A stretch of 58,124 bases of DNA from Oscillospiraceae bacterium (GCA_017465745.1 JAFTVM010000036.1:1-58124); one strand, 5' to 3'. Shown: positions 23,560 to 32,560, numbered from the stretch's first letter. Notes: generated by a model not told the origin, from the letters alone. Program-made: numbers and translations.

Positions 23560-25977
23560 ATGAACATTGAACGGATCATCGGCAAGCTGACCCTGGAAGA
23601 GAAGGCTGCCCTGCTGCAGGGCTGGACCACCTGGACCACCCGGGATGTGCCCCGGCTGAACATCCCTGCCATTTTCCTGGCCGACGGCCCCCACGGTATG
23701 CGTAAACAGACGGATATTGAGGACCGCATCGGTCTGAATGAATCCGTTCCGGCCACCTGCTTTCCCACCGCTGCGGCCATGGCCAATTCCTGGGATCCGG
23801 AACTGGGGCAGGAGATGGGCCGTGCACTTGGCCGGGAGGCCGCAGCCATGGACGTCCATGTGGTGCTGGGCCCGGGTCTGAACATGAAGCGCTCCCCCCT
23901 GTGCGGCCGGAATTTTGAGTATTATTCTGAGGACCCATACCTGGCGGGTAAAATGGCCGCCGCCCTCATCCGGGGCATCCAGGAAGAAGGTCCCGCCGCA
24001 TGCGCCAAGCATTTTGCTGTCAATTCCCAGGAACTGCGGCGCATGAGCACGGATTCCGTGGTGGACGAGCGCACCCTGCGGGAAATCTACCTGACGGGCT
24101 TCGAGATCGCTGTGCGGGAAGGTCACGTCAAGAGCATCATGTCCTCCTATAACATGGTCAATGGCACCTACGCCAATGAAAACGCGCATCTGCTGACGGA
24201 GATCCTCCGGGATGAATGGGGCTATGACGGCTTTGTCATGACCGACTGGGGTGCCGATAATGTCCACTCCGCCGGTGTACGCAGCGGCTCCAATCTGGTG
24301 ATGCCCGCACCCGGCCCTGACTGCGCCGTGGGTCTTCTGAAGGATCTGGAAGCGGGAAAGGTGACGGAGGAGGAGATCGACCGGCGTGTCCGGGAGCTGC
24401 TGAATGTAGCGTTCCGGGTTCACGACAGCGTTTCCAGGGCGCCCAAGACCTTCGACGCCGATGCGCACCATGCCATCGCCCGAAAATGCGCCGAAAGCGC
24501 CATCGTCCTGCTGGATAACGACGGCATCCTGCCCCTGGCGCCCGATGCCTCTGTGGCGGTCATCGGCGACTTTGCCAAGACACCCCGCTACCAGGGCGCC
24601 GGCTCTTCCCAGGTCAATCCCACCAGGCTGGACAGCTTCCTGGACTGCGCCAAGGCTGCGGGACTGAACATCACCGGCTACGCCCAGGGCTTCTCCCGCA
24701 CGGATCCCGCCCCTCAGAACGCTCTGATCGAAGAGGCTGTGGAGCTGGCGAAAAAGGCGGAAACGCTGCTGCTGTTTGTGGGTCTGGATGAGATCATGGA
24801 ATCCGAAGGCTCTGACCGCCTCCATATGGAGATAAGCCGTGGTCAGCAGACGCTGATCAATGCGGTTGCCGAGGTCAACCGGAATGTCGTCCTGGTTCTT
24901 TCCGGCGGCTCTCCCTTTGAAATGCCTGATCGTGGCCTGTACCGGGCAGCCATCCACGGGTACCTGGGTGGTCAGGCCGGCGCGGGGGCCATGGTGAATG
25001 TCCTCACCGGCAGGGTCAACCCCAGCGGCAAGCTCAGCGAGAGCTGGCCCCACAAGCTGAAGGAAAATCCCTCCCATCCCTGGTTCCCCGGCGAGGAGCG
25101 CACGGTGGAATACCGGGAAGGTCTGTACATCGGCTATCGCTATTATGATACCGCGGCCGTCAGCGTCCGTTACCCCTTCGGCCATGGCCTGAGCTATACG
25201 AATTTTGTGTATTCTGGTATTTCCGCAGCGAAGGATGCGGTCACTTTCACAATTACGAACACGGGGGAAGTGGACGGCGCGGAGGTGGCGCAGGTCTATG
25301 TTTCCTGTCCCGGCGGAAAGGTATTCCGCCCCAGAAAAGAACTGAAGGGCTTTGCCAAGGTTTTCCTGAAGGCGGGCCAGAGCAGAACTGTTACCGTGAA
25401 GCTGGACGACAAGGCCTTCCGTTATTTCAATGTGGCCACCAACCGCTGGGAAGTGGAAACGGCCGATTACGAGATCATCGTTGCCGCCAGCGTTTCTGAT
25501 GTCAGGCTGAACACAGTGCTCCACATCGATGGCACCAACGCGCCCACCCCCTACGGCAGCCTGCCAGCCTATGAAAGCGGAAAAATCATGGCGGTTTCCG
25601 ATGCCGAATTTGAAGCCCTCCTGGGGCGCCCCATTCCTGATGGGCACTGGGGCGGCACCCTGGACAGAAATGACACGGTCCGCCAGATGTACTACGCCAA
25701 GTCCCCCCTGGCGCGGCTGGTCTACAGGTACCTGACCAGAAAGGTGGATAAGATGCAGATCAGCGGCGAACCGGATCTGGCCATCATGATGATCTACAAT
25801 ATGCCCTTCCGCACCATGGCCAAGATGTCGGCAGGTTTGATCTCCGACAAAATGGTGGACGACATTCTTCTGATCGTCAACGGCCATTTCTTCCCCGGTG
25901 CCCCCCGGCTGATTCGCCACTGGTTTGCCAACCGCAAAGCCAACAAGGAATTTGTGAAAAAGCTCCATATTGAATAA
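23560..25977 (+). CDS. Glycoside hydrolase family 3 beta-glucosidase-type enzyme
   Basis: An 805-residue cytoplasmic enzyme (no signal peptide). The order is the GH3 N-terminal barrel (DGPHGMRKQ, KHFAVNSQE, nucleophile Asp229 in VMTDWGAD), the alpha/beta sandwich (QGAGSSQVNP, LSGGSPFEMP), then a fibronectin III-like domain (VYVSCPGGKVFRPRKELKGF). The last 150 residues or so form an extension rich in short helices (DKMQISGEPDLAIMMIYNM) that is not part of the catalytic fold. The substrate is probably a beta-glucoside or a related plant oligosaccharide; exact specificity cannot be read. AAAGGAG precedes the ATG. It is monocistronic. Confidence 0.9.
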   Translation: MNIERIIGKLTLEEKAALLQGWTTWTTRDVPRLNIPAIFLADGPHGMRKQTDIEDRIGLNESVPATCFPTAAAMANSWDPELGQEMGRALGREAAAMDVHVVLGPGLNMKRSPLCGRNFEYYSEDPYLAGKMAAALIRGIQEEGPAACAKHFAVNSQELRRMSTDSVVDERTLREIYLTGFEIAVREGHVKSIMSSYNMVNGTYANENAHLLTEILRDEWGYDGFVMTDWGADNVHSAGVRSGSNLVMPAPGPDCAVGLLKDLEAGKVTEEEIDRRVRELLNVAFRVHDSVSRAPKTFDADAHHAIARKCAESAIVLLDNDGILPLAPDASVAVIGDFAKTPRYQGAGSSQVNPTRLDSFLDCAKAAGLNITGYAQGFSRTDPAPQNALIEEAVELAKKAETLLLFVGLDEIMESEGSDRLHMEISRGQQTLINAVAEVNRNVVLVLSGGSPFEMPDRGLYRAAIHGYLGGQAGAGAMVNVLTGRVNPSGKLSESWPHKLKENPSHPWFPGEERTVEYREGLYIGYRYYDTAAVSVRYPFGHGLSYTNFVYSGISAAKDAVTFTITNTGEVDGAEVAQVYVSCPGGKVFRPRKELKGFAKVFLKAGQSRTVTVKLDDKAFRYFNVATNRWEVETADYEIIVAASVSDVRLNTVLHIDGTNAPTPYGSLPAYESGKIMAVSDAEFEALLGRPIPDGHWGGTLDRNDTVRQMYYAKSPLARLVYRYLTRKVDKMQISGEPDLAIMMIYNMPFRTMAKMSAGLISDKMVDDILLIVNGHFFPGAPRLIRHWFANRKANKEFVKKLHIE

Positions 25978-26444
25978 GCACAGAAAAGCCCCGGAAAGCT
26001 GGGGTTACAGTGATAAGGAACCAGCGTTCTTATCAGCCGTCAGCTGACGGTATCCGGGGTGCATACGGACAAATCCCGTCTGATTTCTAACAGGAAGTCA
26101 GACGGGATCGTTACTGTTTGATATTCCGGGGACATGCCGTGAAAGCGTGATGATCTTGTGTCTGATAGTATGGACAGCCGGTGCGTGGAACAGCAATTTG
26201 CAGAGGACAGCAGATCGCAGTTGACACCATCGCTGCAGAGATAAGATGAGGCGATTGGATGCGCAGATCTCATTTTGAACAGCGATCCCGATGCTTATTT
26301 GAAAGCTGTAACGGCACACATGACTTTGGTTAAGAAGAAACCGCTACAGCATCTGCACCAGGCGGAATAGAAGCGGCGCGGTTCTTTTTTATTCGGGAAC
26401 GGGAGTGGTTTGGAAATATTCAAAATGAATTCACAGCATATATA
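25978..26444. other. Intergenic region with hairpins and possible decayed coding remnant
   Basis: No intact gene was found. There is a 15-bp hairpin at 26073-26108 (ATCCCGTCTGATTTC pairing with GAAGTCAGACGGGAT). An open stretch without a start, about 26248-26370 on the plus strand, would encode a tail reading DAYLKAVTAHMTLVKKK. This looks like the end of a lost gene, but I do not recognise the family. Base composition changes here from host-like to AT-richer, marking the left edge of a probable acquired segment. Confidence 0.4.
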
Positions 26445-26473
26445 TTGACAAACTTCGATGTGATGTATATAAT
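26445..26473 (+). promoter_or_regulatory. arsR: Consensus promoter for the arsR operon
   Basis: TTGACA, 17-base spacer, TATAAT, a perfect sigma-70 site. The AT-rich repeat around the -10 box (TATATAATAATATATA at 26466-26481) is a plausible ArsR operator, so the repressor would block polymerase directly. Confidence 0.85.
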
Positions 26474-26510
26474 AATATATATTGATGATCTTGAATGTGA
26501 GGCGAAGTGC

Positions 26511-26837
26511 ATGGCATCTGAATATGTTGACAACGCAAGGGTGTTCAAAGCGTTTTGTGATGAAAACCGTCTGCGTATTCTGGAACTGCTGCGCAGTGGA
26601 GAGAAATGCGCCTGTGTGTTGCTGGATGATCTTCATATCACACAGTCCACACTCTCTCACCACATGAAGATCCTTTGCGATTCAGGGGTCGTTCAAGGCC
26701 GCAAAGAAGGTAAATGGGTGCACTATACCATTGATCCGGAAGGTGCCGCATATGCGGTGCAGCTCCTGAAGCAGCAAATAACACCGGGCATTCAAAGGGA
26801 ATTAACACAATCGTGCTGCTCGGATCAAGAGAAATGA
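26511..26837 (+). CDS. arsR: ArsR/SmtB-family metalloid-responsive repressor
   Basis: A 108-residue winged-helix repressor. CDENRLRILELLRSGEKCACVLLDDL leads into the recognition region TQSTLSHHMKIL. Cys33 and Cys35 form a CAC motif where arsenite-sensing ArsR proteins have CVC, and two more cysteines (102, 103) end the protein. I start at the ATG at 26511, which follows GAGGCG; an upstream in-frame start would overlap the promoter. It is expected to repress its own operon until arsenite or a similar thiophilic ion binds. Confidence 0.9.
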   Translation: MASEYVDNARVFKAFCDENRLRILELLRSGEKCACVLLDDLHITQSTLSHHMKILCDSGVVQGRKEGKWVHYTIDPEGAAYAVQLLKQQITPGIQRELTQSCCSDQEK

Positions 26838-26913
26838 GCCATCAGAAAAGATGGCTTCTCTAAAAAACAAAATATCGATATTTTTGAATATGTGAATATG
26901 AAAGGGGCATGTT

Positions 26914-27927
26914 ATGGAAGCATTAAAGACTGCCTGGGATTTTTTTCAGACAGAGCTATTGGGTATGCATTGGTTGAATCGTTTGATTGGCAGCATCGTG
27001 GAAGCGTTCGGTCTTGATCCGGCAAGTCGTACAGGAGGGAGTATTCAGTATTTCTTCTACGACACCATCAAAATCATGGTGCTGCTGGGTGTTCTGATCT
27101 TCCTGATTTCTTATATCCAGAGTTTCTTCCCGCCGGAGATAACAAAACAGATCCTGGGACGATTCCGTGGAATGGGTGCAAATTGCGTGGCTGCTTTGCT
27201 GGGAACGGTTACGCCCTTCTGCTCCTGTTCCTCCATTCCGCTGTTTATCGGCTTCACCGGTGCCGGTCTGCCGTTGGGTGTGACTTTTTCCTTCCTGATT
27301 TCTTCTCCGATGGTGGATTTGGGAAGCCTGGTACTGCTGATGAGTATCTTTGGCTGGAAGGTCGCGATCGTCTATGTGGTGCTTGGTCTGGTGGTCGCCG
27401 TGATTGGCGGCACCATGATTGAGAAGCTGCATCTGGAGAATGAAATTGAAGCGTATATCCGCAGGGGCAAAGCCATGGATGTGCCCCAGAGGGAATTGCG
27501 CCCTGCAGACCGCATGAAATACGCCTGGGAGCAGGTGGGATCCACCGCCAGGAAAGTATTCCCCTATGTGCTGATTGGTGTTGGCGTTGGTGCATTGATC
27601 CACAACTGGATCCCCGCGGAATTCATCGTAGAACTGTTGGGGAATAACAATCCCTTTGGCGTAGTTCTGGCCACCATTGCCGGTGTTCCCATGTATGCTG
27701 ATATTTTCGGCACCATTCCCATTGCGGAAGCTCTTCTTGCAAAGGGAGCGCTGCTTGGCGTTGTCCTCAGCTTCATGATGGGTGTGACTACCTTGAGTCT
27801 GCCCTCCATGATTATGCTCCGCAAGGCGGTAAAGCCGAAGCTGCTGGGTATTTTTGTGGCAATCTGTACGGTGGGTATCATCATCGTCGGTTATTTCTTT
27901 AACGCAATTCAAGGATTTATTATTTAA
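26914..27927 (+). CDS. Permease of the DUF318/ArsP type
   Basis: A 337-residue integral membrane protein with about eight helices. The hallmark TPFCSCSSIPL (Cys103, Cys105) marks the ArsP-like permease family, some of which export trivalent organoarsenicals; other members are of unknown substrate. A second family block lies at IAGVPMYADIFGTIPIAEAL. The gene follows arsR, and a redox protein and arsenate reductase come next, so arsenical efflux is the best guess. Reads AAAGGGGC before the ATG. Confidence 0.85.
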   Translation: MEALKTAWDFFQTELLGMHWLNRLIGSIVEAFGLDPASRTGGSIQYFFYDTIKIMVLLGVLIFLISYIQSFFPPEITKQILGRFRGMGANCVAALLGTVTPFCSCSSIPLFIGFTGAGLPLGVTFSFLISSPMVDLGSLVLLMSIFGWKVAIVYVVLGLVVAVIGGTMIEKLHLENEIEAYIRRGKAMDVPQRELRPADRMKYAWEQVGSTARKVFPYVLIGVGVGALIHNWIPAEFIVELLGNNNPFGVVLATIAGVPMYADIFGTIPIAEALLAKGALLGVVLSFMMGVTTLSLPSMIMLRKAVKPKLLGIFVAICTVGIIIVGYFFNAIQGFII

Positions 27928-27940
27928 CGGAGGTTGTATT

Positions 27941-28255
27941 ATGGCACTGTTTCATTTTGGTAAGAAGAAAGAAGAAAAGAAAGGGCCTGTCTGCTGCTGC
28001 GGGAAGCCTGTAGAGGGCATCTGCTGTATTAAGGTTCTGGGCGCAGGCTGCAAGTCCTGCCATGAGCAGTATGAGAATGCGAAAAAAGCTGTCAGCAATC
28101 TCGGTCTTGGCATCGAGGTGGCGTATATCACCGATATGGAAAAAATCATGGAATATGGTGTGATGTCCATGCCTGCTATCGTGGTCAACGACAAGGTGGT
28201 TGCGTCCGGTAAGGTGCTGAAGACCGCAGAAGTCGAAAAGCTGCTGAAGATTTGA
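27941..28255 (+). CDS. Small thioredoxin-fold redox protein with Cys-rich N-terminus
   Basis: A 104-residue protein. The thioredoxin-like core has the redox motif GAGCKSC (Cys37, Cys40) and the cis-Pro region MSMPAIVVND, as in the minimal TM0996/MTH895-type thioredoxins. Before it lie a basic stretch, CCC (18-20) and CC (28-29), possibly a metal-binding or transfer site. Encoded 13 bases after the permease, it may reduce or pass thiol-bound metalloid. ACGGAGG precedes the ATG. Confidence 0.85.
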   Translation: MALFHFGKKKEEKKGPVCCCGKPVEGICCIKVLGAGCKSCHEQYENAKKAVSNLGLGIEVAYITDMEKIMEYGVMSMPAIVVNDKVVASGKVLKTAEVEKLLKI

Positions 28256-28259
28256 GCCG

Positions 28260-28649
28260 ATGAAAAAAGTAGCATTTATCTGCGTTCATAATTCCTGCCG
28301 CAGTCAGATTGCGGAAGCATTGGGCAGGAAACTGGCTTCTGATGTGTTCGAAAGCTACTCCGCCGGTACGGAAACGAAGCCGCAGATCAATCAGGATGCT
28401 GTCCGATTGATGAAGCAGGTGTATGGTATTGACATGGAAGCGACCCAATACAGCAAGCTGCTGTCCGATATTCCAGAGGCAGATGTAGTCATCACAATGG
28501 GCTGCAATGTCCGGTGTCCGTTCCTGCCTTGCGCGCACCGGGAGGATTGGGGGTTGGATGATCCAACAGGCCAATCAGATGAAGTATTTCTCCAAGCCAT
28601 TTATCAGATCGAGCAGAAGATCATCCGGCTAAAAGCTGAATTAAAGTAA
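28260..28649 (+). CDS. arsC: Arsenate reductase, low-molecular-weight phosphatase (thioredoxin-coupled) family
   Basis: Reduces arsenate to arsenite for export. The 129-residue protein has the CX5R phosphate loop (Cys8 to Arg14, CVHNSCRS), Cys82, Cys86 and Cys91 (GCNVRCPFLPC) as the redox relay and the DDPTGQ acid motif. These cysteines separate it from plain tyrosine phosphatases. The gene starts 4 bases after the redox protein and ends the operon at a terminator. The neighbouring thioredoxin-like protein may be its electron donor (inference). Confidence 0.9.
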   Translation: MKKVAFICVHNSCRSQIAEALGRKLASDVFESYSAGTETKPQINQDAVRLMKQVYGIDMEATQYSKLLSDIPEADVVITMGCNVRCPFLPCAHREDWGLDDPTGQSDEVFLQAIYQIEQKIIRLKAELK

Positions 28650-28652
28650 AAT

Positions 28653-28710
28653 AAAACCGCTGTGCAGTTCATCCCCGCAAAGTGATGGAAGCCGCAGCGG
28701 TTTTTCTTTT
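28653..28710 (+). terminator. Terminator after arsC
   Basis: AAAACCGCTG (28653-28662) pairs with CAGCGGTTTT (28695-28704), a 10-bp stem with a 32-base loop, then a T-rich tail. Confidence 0.75.
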
Positions 28711-28753
28711 TGTGGGTTTTGTGCGAAATCTATATCCACCGTCTTCTCAAAAT

Positions 28754-28783
28754 CGGTCAATGGCTTTAGAATATACTTGACCG
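28754..28783 (+). promoter_or_regulatory. Probable TetR operator across a -10 box
   Basis: CGGTCAA (28754-28760) and TTGACCG (28777-28783) form a perfect 7-bp inverted repeat with a 16-base spacer. TAGAAT (28767-28772) within it is a likely -10 box, with a weak TTCTCA -35 box 17 bases upstream. Placed 24 bases before the TetR gene, it fits autorepression. Confidence 0.65.
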
Positions 28784-28806
28784 CATCGGTTAATGGAGGA
28801 ATTGCG

Positions 28807-29418
28807 ATGAACGAACGTTTTTTTATCCTGCCGCCGGAGAAGCAGCAGGCTATCATCAATGCAGGCTATCGGGTGTTTTCCCAAAACTCGTATAAGAATA
28901 GTCCAATGAGCGAGATCGCTGATGCAGCGGGTATCAGCAAATCCCTGCTGTTTCACTATTTCCGCAATAAGAAGGAACTATATCTGTTTTTGTGGGATAA
29001 GTGTGCGGAGACGACCATTGAATATCTGACTGAATATGGGTGCTACGGTCAAACCGAGCTGTTTGAGAGCATGGAACGGGGGATGCGTGCCAAAATGGAG
29101 ATCATTCGCCAGTATCCGGATATGGGTACCTTTACCATTAAGGCTTTTTACGAAAAAGATCCTGAAATTTGTGCTGCCATCCAGGAAAGCTATCACAAAT
29201 ATTTCAATCTGAAAGCGGATAAGACACGGCTGAATCTTGACCCTTCCCAATTTATCCCCGGCCTTGATGTGGCAATGATGTACCGTGAAATGTATTGGGC
29301 ATCCGAAGGGTATCTTTGGGAAATGGTTCAGCGTGGCAATATGGATATTGACCAAATAGAGAAAGACTTTACGAAGCTGCTGGCGTTTTGGAAAAGCATC
29401 TACCTGCGCAAGGAGTGA
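28807..29418 (+). CDS. TetR/AcrR-family transcriptional regulator
   Basis: A 203-residue regulator. The N-terminal helix-turn-helix is SPMSEIADAAGISKSLLFHYFRNKKELY; the C-terminal helical part would bind an effector that is not identifiable. GGAGG precedes the ATG at 28807. It leads a three-gene operon with an ABC exporter, the classical layout in which the repressor is released by a compound the transporter removes. Confidence 0.92.
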   Translation: MNERFFILPPEKQQAIINAGYRVFSQNSYKNSPMSEIADAAGISKSLLFHYFRNKKELYLFLWDKCAETTIEYLTEYGCYGQTELFESMERGMRAKMEIIRQYPDMGTFTIKAFYEKDPEICAAIQESYHKYFNLKADKTRLNLDPSQFIPGLDVAMMYREMYWASEGYLWEMVQRGNMDIDQIEKDFTKLLAFWKSIYLRKE

Positions 29419-29424
29419 TGATTC

Positions 29425-30306
29425 ATGGATGCGATTAAGATTACGAAATTAACGAAGTATTATGGCAGACACAGAGGTATTGTCGATCTCGATCTTTCTG
29501 TGAAGATGGGAGATTTTTTCGGCTTTATCGGACCAAACGGAGCCGGAAAATCCACAACAATCCGTACACTCCTTGGATTGATTTCCCCAACCGGCGGAAG
29601 TGCACAGATATTTGGGATGGATGCACTCAAAGACAAACAGACCATCTTGCAAAAAATCGGGTATCTTCCCGCCGAGGCGGCATTTTATCCCGGCATGAAA
29701 GTGAAGGATGTTTTGAAGCTGTCTGCCGATCTGCGCAGGACGGGTTGTGGTACCGAGACAAAATTACTCTGTGAGAGATTGCAGCTTGACACCGCACGAA
29801 GGGTGGAGGAGCTTTCCTTCGGCAACAGAAAGAAGGTGGCCATCGTCTGCGCTCTGCAGCATTGCCCGGAGCTTTTGATTCTGGATGAACCCACCGGAGG
29901 TCTGGACCCGCTGATGCAGAAGGAATTCTTTGATATCCTGCAGGAGCGGAATAAACAGGGAACCACAATTTTCCTGTCCAGCCATGTCCTTTCGGAAATT
30001 CAGCGCAACTGCACCCGTGCAGCGATCATTCGTGACGGCAGGATCATTGCCTGTGACAGCGTGGATGCCCTTTCCAAAACCAGAGCAAAACGCATTACGG
30101 TTCATGGGCAGGTGAACTTGGATAACCTGGACGGTGTTCGTGACAGGAAAGAATCCGGGGATTCCGTCAGCTTCCTTTTCGGCGGCGACATCAATGATTT
30201 GATTCGGGCGTTATCCACCTGTCGTGTAACCGATCTCACGGTCACTGAGCCGGATATGGAGGAGATTTTTCTGCATTATTACGAAAAGGATGGTAATCCC
30301 GTATGA
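29425..30306 (+). CDS. ABC transporter ATP-binding protein
   Basis: A 293-residue ATPase of the BcrA/CcmA drug-exporter type. Walker A is GPNGAGKST, the signature motif is degenerate (LSFGNRKK in place of LSGGQ) and Walker B is LLILDEPTGGLDP; the switch His is in LSSHVLSE. A C-terminal domain of about 80 residues follows. It pairs with the permease gene that starts inside its stop codon. Confidence 0.93.
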   Translation: MDAIKITKLTKYYGRHRGIVDLDLSVKMGDFFGFIGPNGAGKSTTIRTLLGLISPTGGSAQIFGMDALKDKQTILQKIGYLPAEAAFYPGMKVKDVLKLSADLRRTGCGTETKLLCERLQLDTARRVEELSFGNRKKVAIVCALQHCPELLILDEPTGGLDPLMQKEFFDILQERNKQGTTIFLSSHVLSEIQRNCTRAAIIRDGRIIACDSVDALSKTRAKRITVHGQVNLDNLDGVRDRKESGDSVSFLFGGDINDLIRALSTCRVTDLTVTEPDMEEIFLHYYEKDGNPV

Positions 30307-31088
30307 CACTTGTAAGACATGAATTAAAGCAGGGAAAACTGTCGTTTCTGATATGGACGGTCTGCATCGGCTTTTTGCTGACCGTCTGCGTTTTCCTCTT
30401 CCCGGAAATGAAGGGACAGATGGAGGGGATCAGTGAAACATTTGCTTCCATGGGATCGTTTACGGCAGCATTTGGTATGGACCGATTGAATTTCGGTACG
30501 CTGATTGGATTTTATGCCATCGAATGCGGCAATGTCCTGGGGCTTGGCGGTGGGTTTTACGCATCCCTCTGCGCCGTTCATATTCTCTGCAAAGAGGAAA
30601 AGGACAAAACAGCCGAGTTTCTTCTTGCCCATCCCGTCAGCCGTTCAAGAATCATCACCGAAAAACTGATTGCTGTTCTGATTCAGATCACAGCGTTGAA
30701 TCTGATTATTTATGTTCTTTCCGTCGGCTCTATGACCATGATCGGTGAGGAGATCCCCTGGAAAGAAATGAATCTTCTGCACCTTGCCTATTATCTGCTT
30801 CAAATTGAATTGGCGGGTATCTGCTTTGGCCTTTCCGCCTTCCTGTGCAAAGGCAGTGCCGGTGTGGGGCTTGGCATTGCGGCGATGATGTATTTTCTGA
30901 ATCTGATCGCCAATATTGCCGAGGTTGCGGAGTTTTTGAAATACATCACACCCTTTGGCTATTGTGAGGGCGCCGATATCGTGAGCGATGGGCGTCTAAA
31001 CGGTGCTATGGTAGCTATTGGTATGGCAATAGGTATCGCAGGAACCGCGGTTGCCTATCTCAAATACACAGGAAAGGATATCCGTTAG
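30303..31088 (+). CDS. ABC-2 type transporter permease
   Basis: A 261-residue membrane subunit with six predicted helices, the first following a short RHELKQGKLSFLIW N-terminus typical of ABC-2 permeases. ATGA overlap with the ATPase gene implies coupled translation. The pair with a TetR repressor suggests export of a drug, peptide or bile-type compound; the substrate is not readable. Last gene of the AT-richer block. Confidence 0.88.
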   Translation: MTLVRHELKQGKLSFLIWTVCIGFLLTVCVFLFPEMKGQMEGISETFASMGSFTAAFGMDRLNFGTLIGFYAIECGNVLGLGGGFYASLCAVHILCKEEKDKTAEFLLAHPVSRSRIITEKLIAVLIQITALNLIIYVLSVGSMTMIGEEIPWKEMNLLHLAYYLLQIELAGICFGLSAFLCKGSAGVGLGIAAMMYFLNLIANIAEVAEFLKYITPFGYCEGADIVSDGRLNGAMVAIGMAIGIAGTAVAYLKYTGKDIR

Positions 31089-31208
31089 GCAGCGCAGATG
31101 GATACCTTCTGAAACGACATTGTCGCATCCATACAGTTGTCCTGTTTTTGAAACGGATTTGTCCTCATTTGAACCCATGGTCCATGTAAGACCCACGTGG
31201 AACAGAAA

Positions 31209-31236
31209 AACGGCGTGACCGAAGGGTCACGCCGTT
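31209..31236 (-). terminator. Terminator after the glycerate kinase gene
   Basis: A perfect 12-bp stem (31209-31220 with 31225-31236) with a 4-base loop; the minus strand continues with TTTTTCTG. Bases 31089-31208 hold nothing recognisable. Confidence 0.85.
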
Positions 31237-31301
31237 CTTGTGCAGCTTAAATGGTTTCTTATCGCCATTATGCCTGCGCTTTTCCGGGACGATTTTTGAT
31301 C

Positions 31302-32537
31302 TCAGCCGTTCAGAAGTGCCACAGCCACGTCGTTGACGTTGGTGCCGGTGGGACCGGTGATGATCAGGCCGCCGGTTTTCTGCAGGGCATGGTAGGCGTC
31401 GTTGTCCTGGAGGACATGATAGATGGCGATACCCCGGGCTTTCAGCTCGGCAGCGGTCTGGTAATCCACGTAGCCGCCTGCGGCGTCGGTGGGGCCGTCG
31501 GTGCCGTCGGAGCCGACACTGAACACAGCGGTGCCGGGGATACCGTCGATGCCCACAGCGGCTGCCAGCGCCAGCTCCTGGTTGCGGCCGCCCTTGCCGT
31601 GACCGGTCAGGTGAACAACGGTCTCGCCGCCTGCGATAAAGGCCAGCTTCCTGCCGCTGCCTGCGTGGGTCTTCAGAACGGAAGCCAGGAAGCTGCCTGC
31701 TTCCTTGGCCTGGCATACCAGCTGGTCGGTCAGGGTGATGGGCTCATAGCCCAGCTCCCGGGCCACGTTGGCGGCAGCCACGCACAGTTCCCGGACAGAG
31801 CCGTTGATCTGGGTGGTGACGTTATCCAGGCGCTTGGGGGTCTCCCGGGTCAGCAGAGCCTTGGCCTCGTCCGTCAGCTTCAAATCATATTTTTCCGCGA
31901 TGGCCACAGCCTGGCCGCAGGTGCTGGTGTCAGGCACAGCGGGGCCGGAGGCGATCATATCCAGGGGATCGCCCAGAATATCGGACAGGACGATGGAGAA
32001 GACCTGGGCGGGGGCACAGGCCTGGGCGAACCGGCCGCCCTTGACGGCGGACAGGCGCTTGCGGATGGTGTTGATCTCGATGATATCCGCGCCGCAGGCC
32101 AGCAGCTGGTTTGTAATGTCCTGAAGGACGGGGCCGGGAACCAGGGGCTTCTCGAACAGAGCGCTGCCGCCGCCGGACAGCAGGAACAGCACCGTGTCGG
32201 TGGGATTCAGGTCGGCCACCAGGTCCAGAGCCTTCTGGGTACCGGCGAAGGAATTCTCGTCGGGGACGGGATGGCCCGCCTCGCAGCAGGTGAAGTTGCC
32301 GATGGGACCCATGACATGGTCGTACTTGGTGACGACAACGCCGGCGTCGATGCGGCTGCCCATGCAGTCATAGGCAGCCTTGGCCATCTGCCAGGCGGCC
32401 TTGCCGGCTGCCACCAGCACCACTCTGCCGGGGAATTCCTGACCGGCCAGGGCGCGGCTGACGGCCTCGTCGGGCTGGACAGCCTTGATGGAGGCGGCCA
32501 CGATGGCATCGGCGTGGGAACGAAGGATTTTATCCAT
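31302..32537 (-). CDS. Glycerate 2-kinase (GckA/TtuD, MOFRL family)
   Basis: Phosphorylates D-glycerate, feeding 2-phosphoglycerate into glycolysis. The 411-residue protein has AAGKAAWQMAKAA, LLSGGGSALFEKP, NTIRKRLSAVKGGR, LSDILGDPLDMIASGP and a C-terminal MOFRL domain (GRNQELALAAA, SVGSDGTDGPTDAAGG). AGGAGGG precedes the ATG. It follows the GntP-type permease gene, separated by a hairpin, so the permease probably imports glycerate or a related sugar acid. Confidence 0.93.
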   Translation of the reverse strand: MDKILRSHADAIVAASIKAVQPDEAVSRALAGQEFPGRVVLVAAGKAAWQMAKAAYDCMGSRIDAGVVVTKYDHVMGPIGNFTCCEAGHPVPDENSFAGTQKALDLVADLNPTDTVLFLLSGGGSALFEKPLVPGPVLQDITNQLLACGADIIEINTIRKRLSAVKGGRFAQACAPAQVFSIVLSDILGDPLDMIASGPAVPDTSTCGQAVAIAEKYDLKLTDEAKALLTRETPKRLDNVTTQINGSVRELCVAAANVARELGYEPITLTDQLVCQAKEAGSFLASVLKTHAGSGRKLAFIAGGETVVHLTGHGKGGRNQELALAAAVGIDGIPGTAVFSVGSDGTDGPTDAAGGYVDYQTAAELKARGIAIYHVLQDNDAYHALQKTGGLIITGPTGTNVNDVAVALLNG

Positions 32538-32560
32538 TGATTACCCTCCTGATAAGAATA

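Noticed and set aside
26040-26319. Two small minus-strand frames left of the arsR operon
   Set aside because: No ribosome sites and no recognisable family; they overlap hairpins and a likely decayed region.
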